Numbered from the stretch's first letter, positions 27,422 through 36,670 are shown. The stretch is 64,000 nucleotides of DNA from Cohnella sp. CFH 77786 (GCF_019400745.1 NZ_WJIB01000011.1:62001-126000), one strand, 5' to 3'. Notes: a model not told the origin generated them from the sequence alone. Made by a program: numbers and translations.

Positions 27422-29841
27422 ACGCCGTCTGGTCGCTTTGTTTATCCTACTTGCGAAAACGCAAGGTGCAAAACGGATTTATTGCGCTGCTCATTCTGCT
27501 GTCCACCTTATCGATCACGACCGCGGCGTCGATTATGGTTAACTCAGGTAATCTGTTCTCCAAACTGCATGACCGAACGAACGGCTCCCATCTGTTGCTT
27601 ACCCTGGAAAAAGGTCTTCATGATCCGCGAGCCGTTCACGATTGGTGGGCATCGCAGGCAGGTGTCAGGGCATCCAAGTTGCTTCAATACCGGACGCTCT
27701 CCGGCATTGTCCATAAGGGTAAGGATATTCCGAATCTTTATCTGTATATGATGAATACGCCGGCAATGCCGTTTGGCGTGGATGAACTCATTTTTGCTTC
27801 GAATAACGTTTCCCGGACATTGCCCGCTTCGGGGACGGTTTGGATCCCGACTTCTCTGGCCTATAACTACGGGATTCATGTCGGTGATATCCTTGGCGTA
27901 AAAAAATCAAGCGATTTGCTGGAATTCCGTGTATCCGAGATCGTCGTTGATATCCCGTATGGAGCTCCATTTTCGAATACCTCCAGAATTTGGATGAACC
28001 CGTCAGACTATGCGCGTGAGTTCCATTCGATGCCCGGAAACGATGCGTATATGCTCGGTCTTCGTTTTGACGACTATAGCAAGAGTGCGCAATACTGGAA
28101 ACAATTCGAACAGCACTTGGGTACGGTTTATCTCGAATCGAAGAAGGGCTATGATGAAATTGCCGCTTTTTATCTCATCATAAACAAGTTGATCGGTTTT
28201 GTGATGATATTTCTCGGCGCCGTCATGATGCTAGTCGCGCTGCTGACGATCGGTTTCACGATCTACGACGCCATCCTGGCGAATTATGCAACGATCGGCG
28301 TATTGCAGGCGATCGGATTACGCTCACGTCACATAGTCGCCACTTATTTGATGCAATATGCGATTCTAGCGATCGTTGCCATTGTTCCCGGAACGCTGCT
28401 CAGCGAGGTTCTCTCCCGCTTCCTGATCGGGGTGTCCATGTCGTCCTTGAAGACGGAGTCAACAGCTCTTCAAGTGAACAGCGCCGGAATGGCTGTATCG
28501 GTCGGACTCGTTGTGCTGGCAGCGGTCATCCTATGCGTGTTGATCTATGCAGGCAAAGCGCGCCGCGTGATCCCCATGCAGGCGATCCGATATGGGATGT
28601 CCGAGTCGGAATATAACAAGGCTAATCGAATCCACGGCTCCAAAACGAAATCAGGTTTCGGCAGATTTCCTGCCTTCATGGTCATCGGGATCCGAAGTGT
28701 GATAACGAATAGGAAAGGCTCTTTGCTCATGCTTGTACTGGCCGTCTTGACATCAGCCGTTCTCGTGTTCGGCTTTGTCTTCGCGAACAGCATGGCTTCG
28801 ATGCGGCAAACGGCAAGCCAATGGGGCTACGATTCTTCCGATGTCGTCGCGACCGTTTTCAACCCAACGTCCTTCTCGCGCAAAGAATTCGATCAAGCGT
28901 TAAAATCCGATCGGCGAATCCGTTCTTTCGCCTGGTCACGAAGCATCTCGGGTGTCATTCAGGGCGAAACTTTAAGGGACGCCGATATCGGCGCGGATGA
29001 CCAAGACGTAACCGTCTCATCTGCCAGCGTCGTCATCGATATACTCGAGGGAAGCTACGACGAATATGGATTCTCTGCTCTAAGCGGCCGCAATCCGCGC
29101 AATGGAAATGAGATTGCAATCGGGGTTAACGTAGCGCGGAAGTTCAACAAGCAGGTGGGCGATACCGTCGTATTGTATTTGGAAGGACAACGCAAAACAC
29201 TCCTCGTTACGGGCATTTATCAGTCAATTGCGAACATGTCCAATTCGGCCCGGATAACATCGTCTGCAGCAGCATCGGAAACGACGGATGAAGGCACGAA
29301 TAATTGCTTCATTAATCTGTATGACAGCTTGCAAGCAAATGCCGTCGCCGACCAATGGCAGGAGAAGTTTAAAGACGCCGTAACGGTTGTGTCGCAGCAG
29401 ACGCTTCTTGATTCGGTCTATCACGAGGCAACCATTCTCCTGCTTATCCCTACGGGTTTGATCGGCTTGCTGTTCCTGCTCGTCACATTTATCATCATTT
29501 ACAGCACGTCTCGCATTTACATTCGCAAGCTTAGCAAAACATTCGGAATCTACAAGTCGCTTGGAATGACTTCCGGCCGAATCCGGCAGTCCATCACGAT
29601 CGGCAACGCTGTGCTATGTATATTTGGTGCCGTGTTTGGCATTATCGTCGGCATAAACGTATTGCCTGCCATTCTCGAAAAAGTGCTCTCATCTTATGGT
29701 ATTGTTCGATTCCCGATCGTATTAAACGGTACAGGAACGTTGGCTGTCGTTTTGATCAGCGTCGTAAATTCAACGCTTGGCGTTTGGATGTCTTCAAGTG
29801 TGATCAAGCGAACCACGGCAAGAATATTGGTCATAGAATAA
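27418..29841 (+). CDS. FtsX-type ABC transporter permease with two FtsX domains
   Basis: Membrane protein of 807 residues. An N-terminal transmembrane segment (~20-42) is followed by an extracytoplasmic domain, then three or four transmembrane helices (~255-385), a second anchored extracytoplasmic region (~430-655), and a final FtsX helix bundle (~665-805). This duplicated layout is typical of MacB-like lipid or peptide permeases in Firmicutes. It is translationally coupled to the ATPase gene. Substrate unknown. Confidence 0.9.
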   Translation: MNAVWSLCLSYLRKRKVQNGFIALLILLSTLSITTAASIMVNSGNLFSKLHDRTNGSHLLLTLEKGLHDPRAVHDWWASQAGVRASKLLQYRTLSGIVHKGKDIPNLYLYMMNTPAMPFGVDELIFASNNVSRTLPASGTVWIPTSLAYNYGIHVGDILGVKKSSDLLEFRVSEIVVDIPYGAPFSNTSRIWMNPSDYAREFHSMPGNDAYMLGLRFDDYSKSAQYWKQFEQHLGTVYLESKKGYDEIAAFYLIINKLIGFVMIFLGAVMMLVALLTIGFTIYDAILANYATIGVLQAIGLRSRHIVATYLMQYAILAIVAIVPGTLLSEVLSRFLIGVSMSSLKTESTALQVNSAGMAVSVGLVVLAAVILCVLIYAGKARRVIPMQAIRYGMSESEYNKANRIHGSKTKSGFGRFPAFMVIGIRSVITNRKGSLLMLVLAVLTSAVLVFGFVFANSMASMRQTASQWGYDSSDVVATVFNPTSFSRKEFDQALKSDRRIRSFAWSRSISGVIQGETLRDADIGADDQDVTVSSASVVIDILEGSYDEYGFSALSGRNPRNGNEIAIGVNVARKFNKQVGDTVVLYLEGQRKTLLVTGIYQSIANMSNSARITSSAAASETTDEGTNNCFINLYDSLQANAVADQWQEKFKDAVTVVSQQTLLDSVYHEATILLLIPTGLIGLLFLLVTFIIIYSTSRIYIRKLSKTFGIYKSLGMTSGRIRQSITIGNAVLCIFGAVFGIIVGINVLPAILEKVLSSYGIVRFPIVLNGTGTLAVVLISVVNSTLGVWMSSSVIKRTTARILVIE

Positions 29842-29880
29842 GGGTCCGCATGAAAGAAGGCTAACAAAAATCGGAATAGG

Positions 29881-29919
29881 AAAAGCGATCGCCCCATTAC
29901 CCTGGGAAGATCGCTTTTT
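29881..29919. terminator. Intrinsic terminator between convergent transporter and small-protein genes
   Basis: AAAAGCGATC and GATCGCTTTT pair as a ten-base stem; inside, CCC/GGG can pair further. A-tract and T-tract flanks let it work in both directions. Confidence 0.82.
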
Positions 29920-29942
29920 CGCATGTTCGATCTTGCGCTCAT

Positions 29943-30122
29943 TCAGGTTTTCGAACCCCCGATAAACTTGTTCACCAGCGTGTAGATCGGAGTCGGGTCG
30001 AACTCCGTCAGGCCGTTGACGTCAATTAACATGAAGACGAGCAGAAACGGCAGCAGTCCGATCCCGATGATCGACAAAACGATACCCACCGTCAGACAAC
30101 GAGCGACTCTACCTATTGTCAT
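29943..30122 (-). CDS. Small membrane protein, 59 residues
   Basis: The ATG at 30122 has a strong GGGAGGTGAAGGTAA just upstream, and the frame runs 59 codons to TGA at 29943. The product begins MTIGRVARCLTVGIVLSIIG and has one long or two short hydrophobic segments (~8-33), then a polar tail (DVNGLTEFDPTPIYTLVNKF). I do not recognise the family. It follows yhbH on the same strand, with a hairpin between them, and ends near a bidirectional terminator. Confidence 0.7.
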   Translation of the reverse strand: MTIGRVARCLTVGIVLSIIGIGLLPFLLVFMLIDVNGLTEFDPTPIYTLVNKFIGGSKT

Positions 30123-30141
30123 TTACCTTCACCTCCCGGAG

Positions 30142-30175
30142 AAATAAAGCGACCGCTCCTCTCGGAAACGATCGC
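30142..30175 (-). terminator. Terminator-like hairpin after yhbH
   Basis: On the minus strand GCGATCGTTTCC pairs with GGAGCGGTCGC (several G-U pairs, one bulge) around a four-base loop, followed by TTTATTTC. It lies between yhbH and the 59-residue gene. Confidence 0.65.
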
Positions 30176-30185
30176 CGGACGTGCC

Positions 30186-31328
30186 TCACCCTGCCGCCTC
30201 CCGCTTGCGGAAGAACGTTTTGAGCGCGTTATAGATTTCGCCTTTTTCCCGGATGACGTAATACAGGAACTGCTGATGCTCCAAATGCTTGTAGGCCGAC
30301 ATCAGCGTGCTGCTGCGGTTGTACTGGTTCACTTCCCCGTAACCGAAAATGTTCGCGCGCGTCAGCATCTCCCTGATCAGCTTCACGCACCGCTCGTTGT
30401 CGCTCGTCAGGTTGTCGCCGTCGGAGAAGTGGAACGGGTAGATGTTGTACATCGACGGCGGATAACGCGAATCGATGATCTCCAGCGCCTTCAAATAAGC
30501 GGACGAGCAAATCGTTCCCCCGCTCTCGCCCCGCGTGAAGAACTCCTCCTCCGTCACTTCCTTCGCTTCCGTATGGTGCGCGATGAACACGATCTCCACT
30601 TTTTCGTACTGCCGCCGGAGGAACCGGTTCATCCAGAAGAAGAACGAGCGCGCGCAGTACTTCTCGAACGTGCCCATAGACCCCGACGTGTCCATCATGG
30701 CCAGAATGACCGCGTTGTTCTGCGGCTTGACGACTTCCTCCCACGTCTTGAACCGCAGATCGTCCGGCGAGATGCCGGCGATTTCCGGATGCCCTTCGCG
30801 CGCGTTGCGCCGCAGGTTCTCCAGGATCGTCCGTTTCTTGTCGATGTTGGAGAGAATTCCTTTGCGCCGCACGTCGTTGAACCTCACGTCGCGGACTTCG
30901 ATCTGCTCTTTGTCTTTGCGCTTCATGTAGGGGAGCTCCAGCTCCTCGAAGAGCATGGTTTCCAGCTCGGCGATGGAGATTTCCGCTTCGACGACGTCGT
31001 CCCCGGGTTGGTCGCCGGCGCCTTCGCCCTTGCCGCTCTTGGGGGCGGGATCGGTGCCGATGACGTCTCCGACCTGGCTGTCGCCGTTTCCTTGTCCGAC
31101 GTGCTTCTTCTTGCTGTTATTGAAAACAAACCGGTACTCGTCCAGGCTCCGGATCGGGATTTTGATGATCTGTCGTCCGTCGGAGAGAATGATGTTCTCC
31201 TCGGACAGCAGGTCGGGCAGGTTTTGCTTCAGGGCTTCGCGTACTTTCTGCTGATGGCGCGCCTGATCCTGGTAACCCTTGCGGTGCAAGGACCAATCTT
31301 CCCGCGACAAGATGAACGATGCATTCAT
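30186..31328 (-). CDS. yhbH: YhbH/DUF444 sporulation-associated protein
   Basis: Protein of 380 residues of the DUF444 family, called YhbH in Bacillus, where it is linked to sporulation and is usually found with PrkA and SpoVR proteins. It has an N-terminal [18 protein letters not shown], an acidic/Gly-rich middle, then a von Willebrand-A-like region with the metal site [19 protein letters not shown] and ESGGT, and an end [18 protein letters not shown] 31328 follows TAGGAGG. prkA and spoVR are not in the window next to it. Confidence 0.92.
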   Translation of the reverse strand: MNASFILSREDWSLHRKGYQDQARHQQKVREALKQNLPDLLSEENIILSDGRQIIKIPIRSLDEYRFVFNNSKKKHVGQGNGDSQVGDVIGTDPAPKSGKGEGAGDQPGDDVVEAEISIAELETMLFEELELPYMKRKDKEQIEVRDVRFNDVRRKGILSNIDKKRTILENLRRNAREGHPEIAGISPDDLRFKTWEEVVKPQNNAVILAMMDTSGSMGTFEKYCARSFFFWMNRFLRRQYEKVEIVFIAHHTEAKEVTEEEFFTRGESGGTICSSAYLKALEIIDSRYPPSMYNIYPFHFSDGDNLTSDNERCVKLIREMLTRANIFGYGEVNQYNRSSTLMSAYKHLEHQQFLYYVIREKGEIYNALKTFFRKREAAG

Positions 31329-31615
31329 GGCCGGCCCACCTCCTAAGTGAACAGAATGCAGTGTTTCATATCCAGTATATTCCGGCCGGTGCAAAGGATG
31401 AGCGGGAAAATCGGCAAAGGGCGCGGATCACGGCGATTTGTCCGCTTTTCGTGAACATTCGAAAAACAAAGCCCCCGGAGGGTAGAAGCCGGACGGCTGC
31501 TGATCGCGATTTCGGAATCGCTTGGCGGTTCGTTTTAGTGAAAGTAACGAAGGAACCGCAACCCCATCCCGGCATTTTCGTCTAATGGAAAGGAACAGGC
31601 GAAGGGAGCAGGATC

Positions 31616-31909
31616 ATGAAGTTCAAATATTCGATCGTATTGGCGTTGATGCAAATCGTACTGGTCGTTCTCTCCGTAATCATTGATCAAAGCCGGCATA
31701 ATGGATTCGGTGAAGGCGATAATCAAGTCGCAGCGAATCTGGTATCGAACATCGAATTTTTCTTTAAAGCCGGTTATGGGCTGAGCGACATCGTAAACTT
31801 CAAGTTTATTTTTGTGACGGCCTTTTTAGGCGTGATGATCTGGTTTGCGGTTGGTGTCTTGATCGATTACATCGTCTATCGCAAAAGAGTTGTAAATTAC
31901 CGCGAATAG
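31616..31909 (+). CDS. Small membrane protein, unknown
   Basis: Protein of 97 residues with hydrophobic segments at ~5-23 and ~63-88 separated by a polar loop (SRHNGFGEGDNQVAANLVSN). The ATG follows GGGAGCAGGATC. It is AT-richer than its neighbours and starts a short rightward chain of small genes ending at the terminator at 32540-32574. I recognise no family; immunity or accessory membrane roles are possible but unsupported. Confidence 0.65.
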   Translation: MKFKYSIVLALMQIVLVVLSVIIDQSRHNGFGEGDNQVAANLVSNIEFFFKAGYGLSDIVNFKFIFVTAFLGVMIWFAVGVLIDYIVYRKRVVNYRE

Positions 31910-31942
31910 CGTAAACGGAGGGGGAAAGGTGTTTTTCTGTTA

Positions 31943-32320
31943 GTGTGTTTGATAATGGTCATGGTTTCAATCTTTATACTCAGAAAAGCGGGTGTTTCCA
32001 GCCCATTCTCTAAAAGTTTCATTCTTGCAGTCTTGCTTTCGATCGCGGCTTTGATTTGCCTTGCTCAAAACGATACGCAGAGCCTAATTCCGGAAGCAAA
32101 TGATGGAATCGGAGTATCAAACCAAGTGGCGTACCGGATTGTTGGAGAGGATAACTGGTCAATCGAAAAATTTAGTAATCTTTTCGAGAAGTCCATATCT
32201 GTCACACTAGTCTTGATTATCTTATATCCTCTGGTTCTTGCAGTTGAAAAAAGGTTTGAAAAGCAAAAGGAACGAAATATTCCGGTCTGCTCTGATATAG
32301 ATTCACATCGATATGAATGA
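31943..32320 (+). CDS. Small membrane protein, unknown
   Basis: Protein of about 125 residues with hydrophobic segments at ~2-13, ~24-42 and ~86-101 (SVTLVLIILYPLVLAVEKRF). The start is uncertain: GTG 31943 has GGAGGGGGAAAGG 13-20 bases upstream, and a later ATG is possible. Composition is AT-rich like the previous gene, 33 bases away. Its stop overlaps the next ATG by four bases. No family recognised. Confidence 0.55.
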   Translation: MCLIMVMVSIFILRKAGVSSPFSKSFILAVLLSIAALICLAQNDTQSLIPEANDGIGVSNQVAYRIVGEDNWSIEKFSNLFEKSISVTLVLIILYPLVLAVEKRFEKQKERNIPVCSDIDSHRYE

Positions 32321-32550
32321 TATACGAATGGAATCCCAATTCCGTTCACGGGGAGGAAAATCATGAGCGGTTTACCTTTTTTCATCCATCTCGGAGGTCA
32401 AAGATAATTGGATGGATCCGTCCTCACGAGCCCGTCCTCCATTACGACAACGTTAACCGGTTTATGCAACTTGCAGAGCTGCATGAGCCTGAGCTCCTGC
32501 GAGAAGTAATGTCAACGTTCGAAAATCATGAGCCGAACAAAACTCCCTGA
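32317..32550 (+). CDS. Hypothetical protein, 77 residues
   Basis: Soluble protein with a helical C-terminal half (NRFMQLAELHEPELLREVMS). Its ATG overlaps the preceding stop (ATGA), and its TGA falls inside the stem of an intrinsic terminator, which supports it as last gene of a three-gene unit. It has no strong ribosome binding site of its own, so the start is uncertain. Family unknown. Confidence 0.45.
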   Translation: MIYEWNPNSVHGEENHERFTFFHPSRRSKIIGWIRPHEPVLHYDNVNRFMQLAELHEPELLREVMSTFENHEPNKTP

Positions 32551-32574
32551 TCCATGAAACGGTCAGGGAGTTTT
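32540..32574 (+). terminator. Intrinsic terminator of the small-gene unit
   Basis: AAACTCCCTGA and TCAGGGAGTTTT form an 11-bp stem with a 12-base loop and a T-run. Confidence 0.85.
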
Positions 32575-32678
32575 GCTCGCGGAGCGACTTCGACGTCTAC
32601 GCCCGCATCTGGAACCTTGATCTTCATGGCGCTATAATGGGAGGACGACAATGTTGGATCAGGAAGGGGAAGCCGCAC

Positions 32679-33053
32679 ATGTCAGCCTTTGTCAGAATCG
32701 GCGCAATCGCCGCCATGTTATCCGTCGCGATCGGGGCCTTCGGCGCCCATGCGCTGGAGGGACGGATTTCCGAACACGCGCTGGAAGTCTACCATAAGGG
32801 AGTGCAATACCACATGTTCCATGCGCTCGGCATCCTGCTGATCGCCGCGCTCGCGGACAAGCTCGGCTCTCCCAAGCTCGCTTTGCGGGCGGCCGGTCTG
32901 CTGCTTGCCGGAATCGTGCTGTTCTCGGGGAGCCTCTACGCGCTTGCCTTGAGCGGAGTGAACGCTCTGGGCGCCATCACCCCGCTCGGCGGCGTCGCCT
33001 TCCTGGCGGGATGGCTTTGTTTGGCTCTGGCTGCGCGAAAGCCGAAGGGATGA
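32679..33053 (+). CDS. DUF423 membrane protein
   Basis: Membrane protein of 124 residues with four hydrophobic segments and the family signature AIGAFGAHALEGRISEHALE followed by YHKGVQYHM. DUF423 proteins (YwdK/YgdD-like) are of unknown function. ATG 32679 follows GGAAGGGG; an earlier in-frame ATG at 32637 lacks a site. The strong terminator downstream suggests a single-gene unit. Confidence 0.9.
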   Translation: MSAFVRIGAIAAMLSVAIGAFGAHALEGRISEHALEVYHKGVQYHMFHALGILLIAALADKLGSPKLALRAAGLLLAGIVLFSGSLYALALSGVNALGAITPLGGVAFLAGWLCLALAARKPKG

Positions 33054-33072
33054 AGAGGGATAGCCAGGCTAC

Positions 33073-33119
33073 AAAAAAGGATAGAGGATCAGATCGTATC
33101 TGATCTCTCTATCCTTTTT
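33073..33119. terminator. Bidirectional intrinsic terminator
   Basis: AAAAAGGATAGAG plus GATCAGAT pairs with ATCTGATC plus CTCTATCCTTTTT, giving a stem over 20 bp with one bulge and a three-base loop. It separates the DUF423 gene from the convergent hypothetical gene. Confidence 0.9.
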
Positions 33120-33195
33120 AGATCTCAAGAAGCAGGTTTCACCGACTGAACTCCACCCAGCACGGAGATAGGTGCCTTTCTTACGTACAGCCCTG

Positions 33196-33744
33196 TTATT
33201 CGACGAAATCGTCGATTTCGAACAGCTTGAAGCTGTGGACCTGTTTCTCGTCGACATGATACACCGTCAGAAGCTGACTGGCCTTATCGAAGCTGATCAT
33301 CCGGCAAGGTATGTTCAGCTTGATGCCCCGGCCTTTGTTTACGTTCAGGCGGATCAGCTTGTTCGTTTCGATATATTGGCGGATTCGCTGCTCGAGCTCA
33401 TCGGATGGGGGAGCCGCTTCCGGCGTTTTCGGCGGGACGGGGGCGTTCGCGTTCGCTTTGGCTACGGCGTCCTTGGCCTTGGCTACGGCAGCCGCGACTT
33501 TCGCTTGATCTGCCTGCGTTGCGGGGGAGCCCGCCGATTCGGTCTTCCTCTTCCCCTTCGCCAGCGCTTCCTCGATGACTTGTCCGAGCTGAATGCCCGA
33601 GCCGACGCGGAAGTCCGCGAATTCGCCGGCGTTCAGCACGTGAAGCAGCCGCTCCAAGGCTTCTCCGTTCGTTCTGGCAGAAACGAGAATATCGACTTGA
33701 AACAAGAAGGAGTTGTTGTCTGTTTCCGATCTGTCGTCTTTCAT
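33196..33744 (-). CDS. Conserved hypothetical protein of Paenibacillaceae type
   Basis: Soluble protein of 182 residues. The N-terminal ~60 residues are compact (SFLFQVDILVSARTNGEALE), a flexible Ala/Lys/Pro-rich linker follows (~70-115), and the C-terminal domain (~118-182) contains QYIETNKLIRLNVNKGRG and YHVDEKQVHSFKLFEIDDF. The last part looks like a small beta-barrel that might bind a ligand or nucleic acid, but this is speculative. GGAGG precedes ATG 33744. I recall similar proteins in Paenibacillus without known function. Confidence 0.75.
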   Translation of the reverse strand: MKDDRSETDNNSFLFQVDILVSARTNGEALERLLHVLNAGEFADFRVGSGIQLGQVIEEALAKGKRKTESAGSPATQADQAKVAAAVAKAKDAVAKANANAPVPPKTPEAAPPSDELEQRIRQYIETNKLIRLNVNKGRGIKLNIPCRMISFDKASQLLTVYHVDEKQVHSFKLFEIDDFVE

Positions 33745-33917
33745 CCGCGCGTCCTCCTTGTTCGATCTGGTACTGGAAGTCTATGTCTTAATGCCTACTA
33801 TAACATGGATGTTCTGCCTAAAAAAGATCCCGAATGGAGCAAGCGCCCGAAAAAAATGTCCTCCCGGCGCATATCATGTAGCGCACGATCCGGCGTATGC
33901 CGAGGAGGTGGTAAGGC

Positions 33918-34238
33918 ATGGTGCGAATCGAACCGATCCGCATCGGGGAATGGACGGCCGTCGGGGTCGAGGTCCTCCTCCCGAAGACGACACTGCTGGC
34001 CGTAACGGCAGGAGACGGCTATATCATGTGCGGTGCGCTCGACGTTCATTTGCTGAACGAACGCCTGCGCGACCGGAAAGTGATTGCCGGGCGCGCCGTA
34101 GGCGTGCGAACGTTGGAGCAGCTGCTCGAAGCGCCGCTTGAATCCGTGACGGAATCGGCGCACGCGATGGGGATCACGGCCGGCATGAAAGGAAGAGAAG
34201 CGGTGCGGATGATGGCCGCAGCCGCTTCGGGAGCATAG
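33918..34238 (+). CDS. DUF1805 (YunC-like) protein
   Basis: Protein of 106 residues matching YunC of Bacillus: EVLLPKTTLLAVTAGDGYIM, then CGALDVHLLNERLRDRKVIA and GRAVGVRTLEQLLEAPL. Function is unknown. CGAGGAGGTGG precedes the ATG. It is convergent with mtnA, with only two bases between stop codons. Confidence 0.9.
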   Translation: MVRIEPIRIGEWTAVGVEVLLPKTTLLAVTAGDGYIMCGALDVHLLNERLRDRKVIAGRAVGVRTLEQLLEAPLESVTESAHAMGITAGMKGREAVRMMAAAASGA

Positions 34239-34240
34239 AG

Positions 34241-35314
34241 TTACGGCCGCTCGAACAGTTGCGGGAGTCCTTCGTGGAATGGCGCGCGTACGATCCCTTT
34301 TTCGGTAATGATGGCCGTGACCAGCTCGTGCGGCGTTACGTCGAACGCCGGATTGTAGACGGCGACGCCTTCCGGCGCCGTACGTCGTCCGAATCCTTGG
34401 GTCACTTCGTCCGGATGGCGCTCCTCAATCGGAATGTCGGCGCCCGTTGGCGTCGACAGATCGATCGTCGACAGCGGACAAGCTACATAGAACGGAATGT
34501 TATGCGCTTTGGCCAGGACGGCTACGCCGTACGTGCCGATTTTGTTCGCGACGTCGCCATTGGCGGCAACCCGGTCCGTTCCCACGATGACGGCCTGCAC
34601 CCAGCCTTTGGACATGACATGAGCGGCCATGTTGTCGGTAATGAGGGTCACGTCGACGCCGGCCTTGTGCAGCTCGAAAGCCGTAAGCCGGGCGCCCTGC
34701 AGCACCGGCCTCGTTTCGTCGGCGAACACTTTGAGGCGGATGCCTTTTTCCAGAGCCAAGTAGAAGGGAGCCAGAGCCGTCCCGTATTTGGACGTGGCCA
34801 ATCCGCCGGCGTTGCAATGCGTGAGGACGCCCATTCCGTCTTGGAACAGGGTCAGCGAGTGTTCGCCGATCATTCGGTTCGTCTCTTCGTCCTCGGCCTG
34901 AATTTGCCGGGCTTCATCCAGCAAAGCGGCAATCGCTTGCTCTACGCCGAGGCCGGTATCCGCCAGCGTCCGGGCGCGGGCTTTCATCCGGTCCAGCGCC
35001 CAGAACAGATTGACGGCGGTGGGGCGCGAGGTGGCGAGGTATTCCGCGTGCCGCTCGACTTCCTCGAGGAGTCCGGTCATATTTCCCCGGTAATAAAGGA
35101 TGCCCAGGACGACTCCGTACGCGGCGGAAATCCCAATCGCGGGGGCGCCGCGCACCTTAAGCTCACGGATCGCCTCCCACACGTCCTGCGGCGTCGTCAG
35201 ACGCAAATACACGATTTCTTCCGGCAACAGCCTCTGGTCGAGCAGTCGTACCGCGTCGTCCGACCAAATGACCGGCTGCAGCATCTCATGGTTGTCGGGA
35301 GATTTCACGTTCAT
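34241..35314 (-). CDS. mtnA: Methylthioribose-1-phosphate isomerase
   Basis: Enzyme of 357 residues of the methionine salvage pathway, isomerising 5-methylthioribose 1-phosphate to methylthioribulose 1-phosphate. The eIF2B-like fold carries conserved [18 protein letters not shown], the catalytic Cys167 in [11 protein letters not shown] and Asp247 in [18 protein letters not shown]. Length is normal. It starts 21 bases after mtnK on the same strand. Confidence 0.96.
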   Translation of the reverse strand: MNVKSPDNHEMLQPVIWSDDAVRLLDQRLLPEEIVYLRLTTPQDVWEAIRELKVRGAPAIGISAAYGVVLGILYYRGNMTGLLEEVERHAEYLATSRPTAVNLFWALDRMKARARTLADTGLGVEQAIAALLDEARQIQAEDEETNRMIGEHSLTLFQDGMGVLTHCNAGGLATSKYGTALAPFYLALEKGIRLKVFADETRPVLQGARLTAFELHKAGVDVTLITDNMAAHVMSKGWVQAVIVGTDRVAANGDVANKIGTYGVAVLAKAHNIPFYVACPLSTIDLSTPTGADIPIEERHPDEVTQGFGRRTAPEGVAVYNPAFDVTPHELVTAIITEKGIVRAPFHEGLPQLFERP

Positions 35315-35335
35315 GCTGTTTTCCTGCTTTCCGCC

Positions 35336-36553
35336 TCAATCCTTGGCCGCTTTGACGGCCGAGTCGGCTATATCGATAAGATCCTGGATGGAACCGGCGC
35401 TTCGGTTCCGTCGAATGAGGCTCGCACCGATGGCGAGCGCGAGGCGCTGGGCCTTCTGCCGCACCCGGTCATCCGGAATTTTGTCGATATCGGCCACGTG
35501 GGCGAGACCGACGACTCTGCGGACCATCTTGCAGCCCGCGAAACCGAACGTATCCTGCAGCAGACGTTTCATGTAATCGTCCATATATCCGGGCGTGCGC
35601 GCCATGCGGTCCACGCCGCTCTCCAACCACAGCTTGCGGAATTTGCTTTCGAAGCCGGTCCAGACGTCCCGTACGGTATCCAGCAGGTACGTGCGGCGCG
35701 CGCCGCGCGCGGCTTCGTCCGCCGACCAATGCTCTTGTCCCGCGTAATTGAGCAGCAGATTGGCGATGACGGCCCCAATGTCGAAGCCCATCGGACCGTA
35801 ATAGGCGAATTCCGGATCGATCACCTTGGTCGATTCCGGCGTGATGAAGATGCTCCCCGTGTGCAGATCTCCGTGCAGCAGCGCTTGCGCGTGCGTCAGG
35901 AATTTCTCCCGGAGCCGCGCCACTTCCAGGTGCAGGGCGGTATCGTTCCACAACGCTTCGGCGTCGGGCCGGAGATGTTCGTCGAAGCTGTTGTTGGGCG
36001 AATTCGTGTAAGGATCGTCGAAAATGAGATCTTCCGTGATTTTGCACAATTCCGGGTTGACGAAGGATTTGACGAGCTGCTTCTTCTCCTGCTGGTTCAT
36101 GCCCAGATCGGAGGTGAAGAACAGCGTGCGGGCCAGGAATTCGGAGATATCCTCGGCGAATTTCGGATAGACGCCGCCTTCGATCAGTCCCTTGCGCATA
36201 ATGACGTGGTCGCTCAAATCTTCCATGACCGTGAGCGCCAGCTCCGGATCATACCGGTAGACGACCGGGACAAGCCCCGGAGCGAGCTTGGCTTGGATGA
36301 TCAACGCTTCGCTCTCGATGCGCGAACGGTCGAGCGTAAGCGGCCAGGATTCTCCGACCACTTTGGCGTAGGGGAGCGCTTGCTTCAGAATGAGACTGGC
36401 GCCCGTCTGCGGCTGGCTGACATGGAATACCAGATTCAGGTTCCCGTCGCCGATTTCGCGGCATTGCAGCTCTTTGCCGTCTTCGAATACGTTCGGTACG
36501 GATCGGGCGATTTCGATCGCTTCCGCTTCCGTTAAAGGGTGATAATGGCTCAA
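35336..36553 (-). CDS. mtnK: Methylthioribose kinase
   Basis: Enzyme of 405 residues phosphorylating 5-methylthioribose with ATP. It has the kinase fold with GDGNLNLVF, LILKQALPYAKVVGESWPL, the catalytic loop LLHGDLHTGSIF and metal-binding VIDPEFAYYGPMGFDIG. The start is TTG 36553, with GAGGTG seven bases upstream. First gene of the mtnK-mtnA operon. The leader is only about 60 bases and shows no S-box (SAM) riboswitch, unlike B. subtilis mtnKA. Confidence 0.95.
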   Translation of the reverse strand: MSHYHPLTEAEAIEIARSVPNVFEDGKELQCREIGDGNLNLVFHVSQPQTGASLILKQALPYAKVVGESWPLTLDRSRIESEALIIQAKLAPGLVPVVYRYDPELALTVMEDLSDHVIMRKGLIEGGVYPKFAEDISEFLARTLFFTSDLGMNQQEKKQLVKSFVNPELCKITEDLIFDDPYTNSPNNSFDEHLRPDAEALWNDTALHLEVARLREKFLTHAQALLHGDLHTGSIFITPESTKVIDPEFAYYGPMGFDIGAVIANLLLNYAGQEHWSADEAARGARRTYLLDTVRDVWTGFESKFRKLWLESGVDRMARTPGYMDDYMKRLLQDTFGFAGCKMVRRVVGLAHVADIDKIPDDRVRQKAQRLALAIGASLIRRNRSAGSIQDLIDIADSAVKAAKD

Positions 36554-36622
36554 ATTAGGGTCACCTCGATTTATAATGAAGGGTTGGCCCGTCCCGTCTT
36601 CGGGTGCGGCATATCTTTAGTC

Positions 36623-36651
36623 AGTATAAAGCAATTCGAACTCCGTTGAAA
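36623..36651 (-). promoter_or_regulatory. Probable promoter of mtnK-mtnA
   Basis: Read on the minus strand, TTTCAA (36646-36651) and TATACT (36623-36628) are spaced by 17 bases, about 60 bases upstream of the TTG start. Confidence 0.5.
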
Positions 36652-36670
36652 GGGTGCCTTCCGGCAAATG

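Noticed and set aside
30276-31346. 356-codon plus-strand open frame opposite yhbH
   Set aside because: Antisense shadow of a well-supported DUF444 gene; no start signal.
34259-36535. 758-codon plus-strand open frame
   Set aside because: It is antisense to mtnA and mtnK, both certain genes; the composition (Arg/His/Val/Gly-rich) is typical of GC-rich shadow frames.
36554-36651. SAM riboswitch before mtnK
   Set aside because: The leader is too short and has none of the conserved S-box helices.
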